Positions 60,662 to 64,000 of a stretch of DNA of 64,000 bases are shown here, piece after piece. The notes under the pieces are model-generated. The model did not search any database. It was not told the origin of the DNA and worked only from the letters and a program-made list of their open reading frames with translations. Source of the DNA: Paramyrothecium sp. XJ0827 (lineage: Eukaryota; Ascomycota; Sordariomycetes; Hypocreales; Stachybotryaceae). The position numbers and the translations under genes were made by a program. The stretch lies in contig JAJFPB010000008.1 of the NCBI GenBank assembly GCA_020881915.1, forward strand, positions 3,100,001 to 3,164,000. The letters are read 5' to 3'. How positions within the stretch are numbered: position 1 is the first letter of the stretch; every line of letters starts with the position of its first letter.

Positions 60662-61045
60662 TCACAGCCCCTCAAGATCCGCGCAATGGCCAGTAGGCCA
60701 ACACGCCGTATGCTCCTTCGCAAACTCCGTCAAAGCATCCCAGTCCCGACATAGCCGAAACTGACCATCCCCCGTCAGCTTCGCCTGATAGGGCGCACAC
60801 AGCGGGTAATCACTCGCGCGGCATTGAATCTCTTGCCGAAGCGCATCGTAGCAGTGATTGATATGGATGGCTTTCTCGTCCACGGACTTGCCTGCCATCA
60901 GGTCCTGGATCACTTCCCGCAGGTATTTCTGCTACGGTGGTAAAGGTACCTACTCGAAGTAATTACTTAGAAGACAAAGGGTAGCCTCACGAACCTGGTT
61001 AATGTTAGGTGGATGCTGGACAATAATTATCGTAGAGCCACTATT
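60662..61045 (-). pseudogene. DUF3328 (UstYa-like) protein, 3' part with degenerate first motif
   Basis: Exons 61045-60995 (5' limit uncertain) and 60931-60662 join in frame. The second HxxHC motif is intact (HINHCYDALRQEIQCRAS), and the typical ending is present (CRDWDALTEFAKEH). Where the first HxxHC should be, the sequence reads HPPNINQQKYLR, so the paired His and Cys are missing. UstYa-like proteins oxidise or cyclise peptides and other products in secondary metabolism, using both motifs. The N-terminal membrane segment and the conserved upstream part are not found, and the SDR gene begins at 61290 on the other strand. The gene is therefore truncated and probably inactive. Confidence 0.68.
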
Positions 61046-61289
61046 GACGTGAGTCCTTCCACAAATGAAGGAAAAGGTATGCAATGTTTAAATTTGCCAA
61101 GAAGAATGACGTTTGTATTCACTAGCTAGCTCACTGGACATTTCGGACATTTGAGTTTTGCGGCCTATGATGGCTCCAAAAGTCCAAAAGGCGCGAGGTG
61201 GGGCCTCGTGTATGAGCGACGCAAAAGCCCAAAGCGCGGTGCTTCAAAGTCCGACCTCGACCACGATATATAAACCGACGAAAATCCCG

Positions 61290-62450
61290 ATGGGTCTCAA
61301 AGTACTCAATCTTATGTTGGTCAACTTTCATTTCATCATCGCTCCACTGCAATACTTATCCATTTACTACGCCATGCCCGCTCTTGCCGACGTCTGTGAC
61401 ATGCTCTACGGCCAGGCACTCCAACGGCCCTGGTTACCCAAGAAGGACCTGTGGGGAAAGACAATCATTGTCACCGGATCGAATGTTGGCATTGGTTTCG
61501 AGGTCGTCAAGCACCTGTATGTGGACACCGGCACTATACAAAATGAATAACAGTTGACGAGCTAACAAAACCGGGGCAGAATCAAGCTCAACATATCCAC
61601 TGTAATTATTGCTTGTCGGGACACGAAAAAGGGCCAGCATGCGAAAGCGGAGATTACAAAAGAGTTGAACTGCGAGGGAAAGGTCAATATCGAAGTGTGG
61701 GAGATAGATCTCCTCAGCAATAAGTCGATTCTCGCATTCGGGCAGAGAGTTCGTTCGGAGCTCCCTCGCCTCGACGCCTTCATTGCAAACGCAGGTGTTG
61801 AACTCAGTCATTTCTCATTGGCTGAGGACTTGGAGACCACACTCAAGGTGAACGTTGTGGGAACCTTTCTCTCTGCCATTGAAGTGCTCCCGAAGCTTAA
61901 GGAAACCTCGACAACGCACCAAACCCAAACAAACGTCACTTTTGTGGGATCCATGTACCATATCATGCCACCTCCGGAGCAACTCGACTTCCCGGAAGGT
62001 GTTGATATGTTCAAGGCCCTCAGCGACAAGGACACAGCCGACATGCCACAGAGATATGCTCTGTCGAAACTCATGATCCACCAATGCGCCCACGAGCTCG
62101 CTCGCTGCGTCTCTGATGGACAGAGTGACGGGACCCAGCAAGTCATAATCAACCACGTGAATCCTGGATGGTGCGTGACAAGCTTGACTCGCAATAAGCC
62201 CGAGTATCCGTTTCCCATACGCCTGATCTTTAAGTTGATTGGTTGGACAGCTGAGGAGGGCAGCCGTGCGGTGGTCTACGCTGCGCTTGCAGGGAATGAA
62301 ACTCATGGGCATTATATTTCCGAATCTCAGGTCAAAAAGGAATCGCAATTTATGCGAAGTGCAAAGGGTTGGGAAATTCAACGAAGGGTATGGGATTCTC
62401 TGCTAAACAGGATTGCAATGGCAGATCCTCTAGCAACATCTTATATTTAG
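61290..62450 (+). CDS. Short-chain dehydrogenase/reductase (SDR)
   Basis: Two exons (61290-61516, 61580-62450) join to 365 residues. The cofactor motif TGSNVGIG is followed by VIIACRDTKKG, the structural IANAGV, the catalytic Ser in FVGSMY and the YALSK pair with the active Tyr and Lys. It therefore has a full classical SDR active site for NAD(P)H-dependent oxidation or reduction of an alcohol or ketone. An extra N-terminal hydrophobic stretch (LVNFHFIIAPLQYLSIYYAM) may anchor it to a membrane. The start at 61290 was chosen as the first in-frame Met before this segment. Its neighbour on the right is a regulator, convergent, with stops 29 bases apart. Confidence 0.92.
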
Positions 62451-62478
62451 AAATGCAATCGATCCCCGAAAGGCAAAT

Positions 62479-64000
62479 CTAGATAGTGTTGTTGTGAGCG
62501 TACGGGTTCATATGATCCGAAAAGTACATATCCTGAACAGTGTTCTCCCAGCTATCCCAGGGTGTTGGATAATCGGCGTCTAAATCTCCATCAAACTGAT
62601 AGGGAATAGGCATCTCGCTCATGACAATCTGGTCCAAGGAAGTAGCCAAGTCCAAACTGCCTGGTGTGGATCCCACAGCGTCGTGCTTCGTTATCTCCGG
62701 CGCTGAAGCTGACGTCCCGGGCTTGGGACCAAGCATAACTTGCATGGAATCAGCCTTCGCCTGCTCCCTCTGCTCCGCCATCTTGAAGAGCCTCGCCATT
62801 GGCTTCCAAATTCTCCCTGACTTACCATCCGCTACCTCACCCGCAAATTTTCCAAAAGCTTCGACAGCAATCGGGAAGAAGTCGTCAAACTCTGGACCTG
62901 GAGGCCGTGCGCACAACTCTGCAAGCACCACTGCGAGTGCGTGCCACTTTGGCCAGCTTTTCCAGTTCCATTGAACTAGTTCAGGCTCCTTTGGTGCCAT
63001 ATGAACCTGGAGGACACTTGCCGCAACCTCCAGTACTCTGAAGCCGTCCTCTGGAACTTTCTCGCGTACTTGGCGATACGGCGGACGGCGTAATAGCAAG
63101 TGCATTGATACTGCGATCTGCCGAGCTGCGATTTTCAATAGCCTCAGAATGGGAGCATCTGTTTCCCGGATTTGAGAATACTTTTCTTGGGTGAGCCGCT
63201 CAAAGTTTTGGACCAGGGCGAGTCCGGCGCTCCAATCCACCTGGGCATTGCATGACATGGCGATGATGTTGCGATGCAGGACAACTGACTCATACAAAAT
63301 TTCTGAAAACGCCATATCCAGAGGTACGGGGGATGGGACGATAGAGGTGCACCGAGGCCAGATATCGGTGTCGTTGACGATACAGGGTCGTTGCGAAAAT
63401 TGCGCTCCTGACATTATAGGCAGGGTGCCGCGATCTAAAGAAGAGTAGCTATCGAGAAGGCCTATTGCGAACAACAGGCGCCTCCTAATCTCCAAGTCAA
63501 AAGGTGAGAACTCGCCGGGGTCTTCGTCGCCGAGCCGCAGAGCATCGGCGGTTCTGACTGCCAGCGCTACCAACGACCAGCTTGATGCCCCGGTGTCACA
63601 AGTTCGGAGTCCCATCTACGAGGATTGTTAATGGCAAGGGTAAAAAGAAGACACCTGGGTGTTGCACGTACAAGGTAGATAACGAATGCCTGAAGGACAA
63701 CTATAGATGGCTGGCAAATGAATCCGGCTCTTCTAAGCAGTTCCTCCGTGGCCTGACGGTAGCCGCGAAGCAGACTGGGTCGAGAGCTCAGAAACATGTG
63801 CTCCGATTCTGCATCAGTGATGGTACAGATAGCCATAAAATAGATTGCGTGCCGGAGGCAGTAGATTGCGACCTGCGAACCGACATCGTGCTGTTGATTA
63901 AATGAATCCTCCAGATCTGGGAGAGCTGTCGGCCAGTGCAGGACCTTGTATATACAACCTACGCGCTGGACGTATAGGTCCAGCAGGGCATCGTGCATTT
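62479..64000 (-). CDS. Fungal-specific transcription factor, 5' end outside the window
   Basis: Two exons are visible: from beyond the window edge to 63672, and 63615-62479. They join across a 56-base intron (FVIYL to MGLRTCDTGASS). The regulatory domain of fungal Zn2Cys6 factors is recognisable: YVQRVGCIYKVLHWPT, then VALAVRTADALRLGDE, FDLEIRRRLLFAIGLLDSYS and SLDRGTLPIMS. The zinc cluster should lie past position 64000. The C-terminus is acidic and Asn/Tyr-rich. It may regulate the adjacent SDR, P450 and related genes. No break was seen in the visible part. Confidence 0.85.

Overview
The window is genomic DNA of a filamentous ascomycete (Pezizomycotina, probably Sordariomycetes). Genes are split by short introns of about 45-70 bases with GT..AG ends, Zn2Cys6 regulators are frequent, plant cell-wall enzymes carry a fungal CBM1, and there are HET, NLR-type, P450 and DUF3328 genes. 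The left quarter is mutated in the manner of RIP (repeat-induced point mutation): C->T and G->A until almost only A and T remain.

Bases 1-17070 are a graveyard. Behind the mutations one can still read the C-terminal part of a pogo/Fot1-type transposase (minus, 390-905), a NACHT-WD40 NLR-like gene (minus, 2063-2960), an unrecognised gene fragment (4782-5235), the 3' part of an NB-ARC/TPR NLR-like gene with 13 TPR units (plus, 5500-7575), a complete Ty3/Gypsy element with two 646-647 base LTRs (7829-15790), two minisatellites (15800-16350) and a LINE fragment (16790-17066).

Bases 17075-26604 hold a compact metabolic group: a class II aldolase family gene whose 3' end abuts the LINE, a Zn2Cys6 regulator, the remains of a second regulator, a 3-isopropylmalate dehydrogenase family gene and a Dal5-type MFS permease. 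The palindrome CGGACATGTCCG occurs upstream of the aldolase gene and between the dehydrogenase and permease genes, and a variant lies upstream of the regulator, so these genes may form one regulon.

Bases 28444-36841 hold secreted enzymes: a CBM1-linked PL3 pectate lyase, a Sde182/DUF1593 nucleoside-hydrolase-like protein, and a subtilase that has lost its catalytic serine and carries a frameshift. Bases 38301-42259 are decayed: homogentisate dioxygenase with an internal deletion, the 3' part of an unrecognised gene, and a broken HET-domain gene.

Bases 43279-47893 contain the most intriguing unit: two intact-looking, divergently transcribed genes for helical, coiled-coil-rich proteins (709 and about 359 residues). 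The smaller has a short hydrophobic segment between two long helical halves, a layout like two-component alpha-helical pore formers. Bases 47894-51437 have only a faint gene relic, and 51438-56089 is a GH55 glucanase-LysM gene broken by several stops and frameshifts. The right end (56365-64000) is an accessory metabolic neighbourhood: intact P450, broken rhodopsin/PTH11-like membrane protein gene, truncated DUF3328 (UstYa-like) gene, intact SDR and a regulator that runs off the window.

The overall picture is an accessory region with transposon relics on the left and unusually many recently broken genes among intact ones. No rRNA, convincing tRNA or CRISPR was seen.
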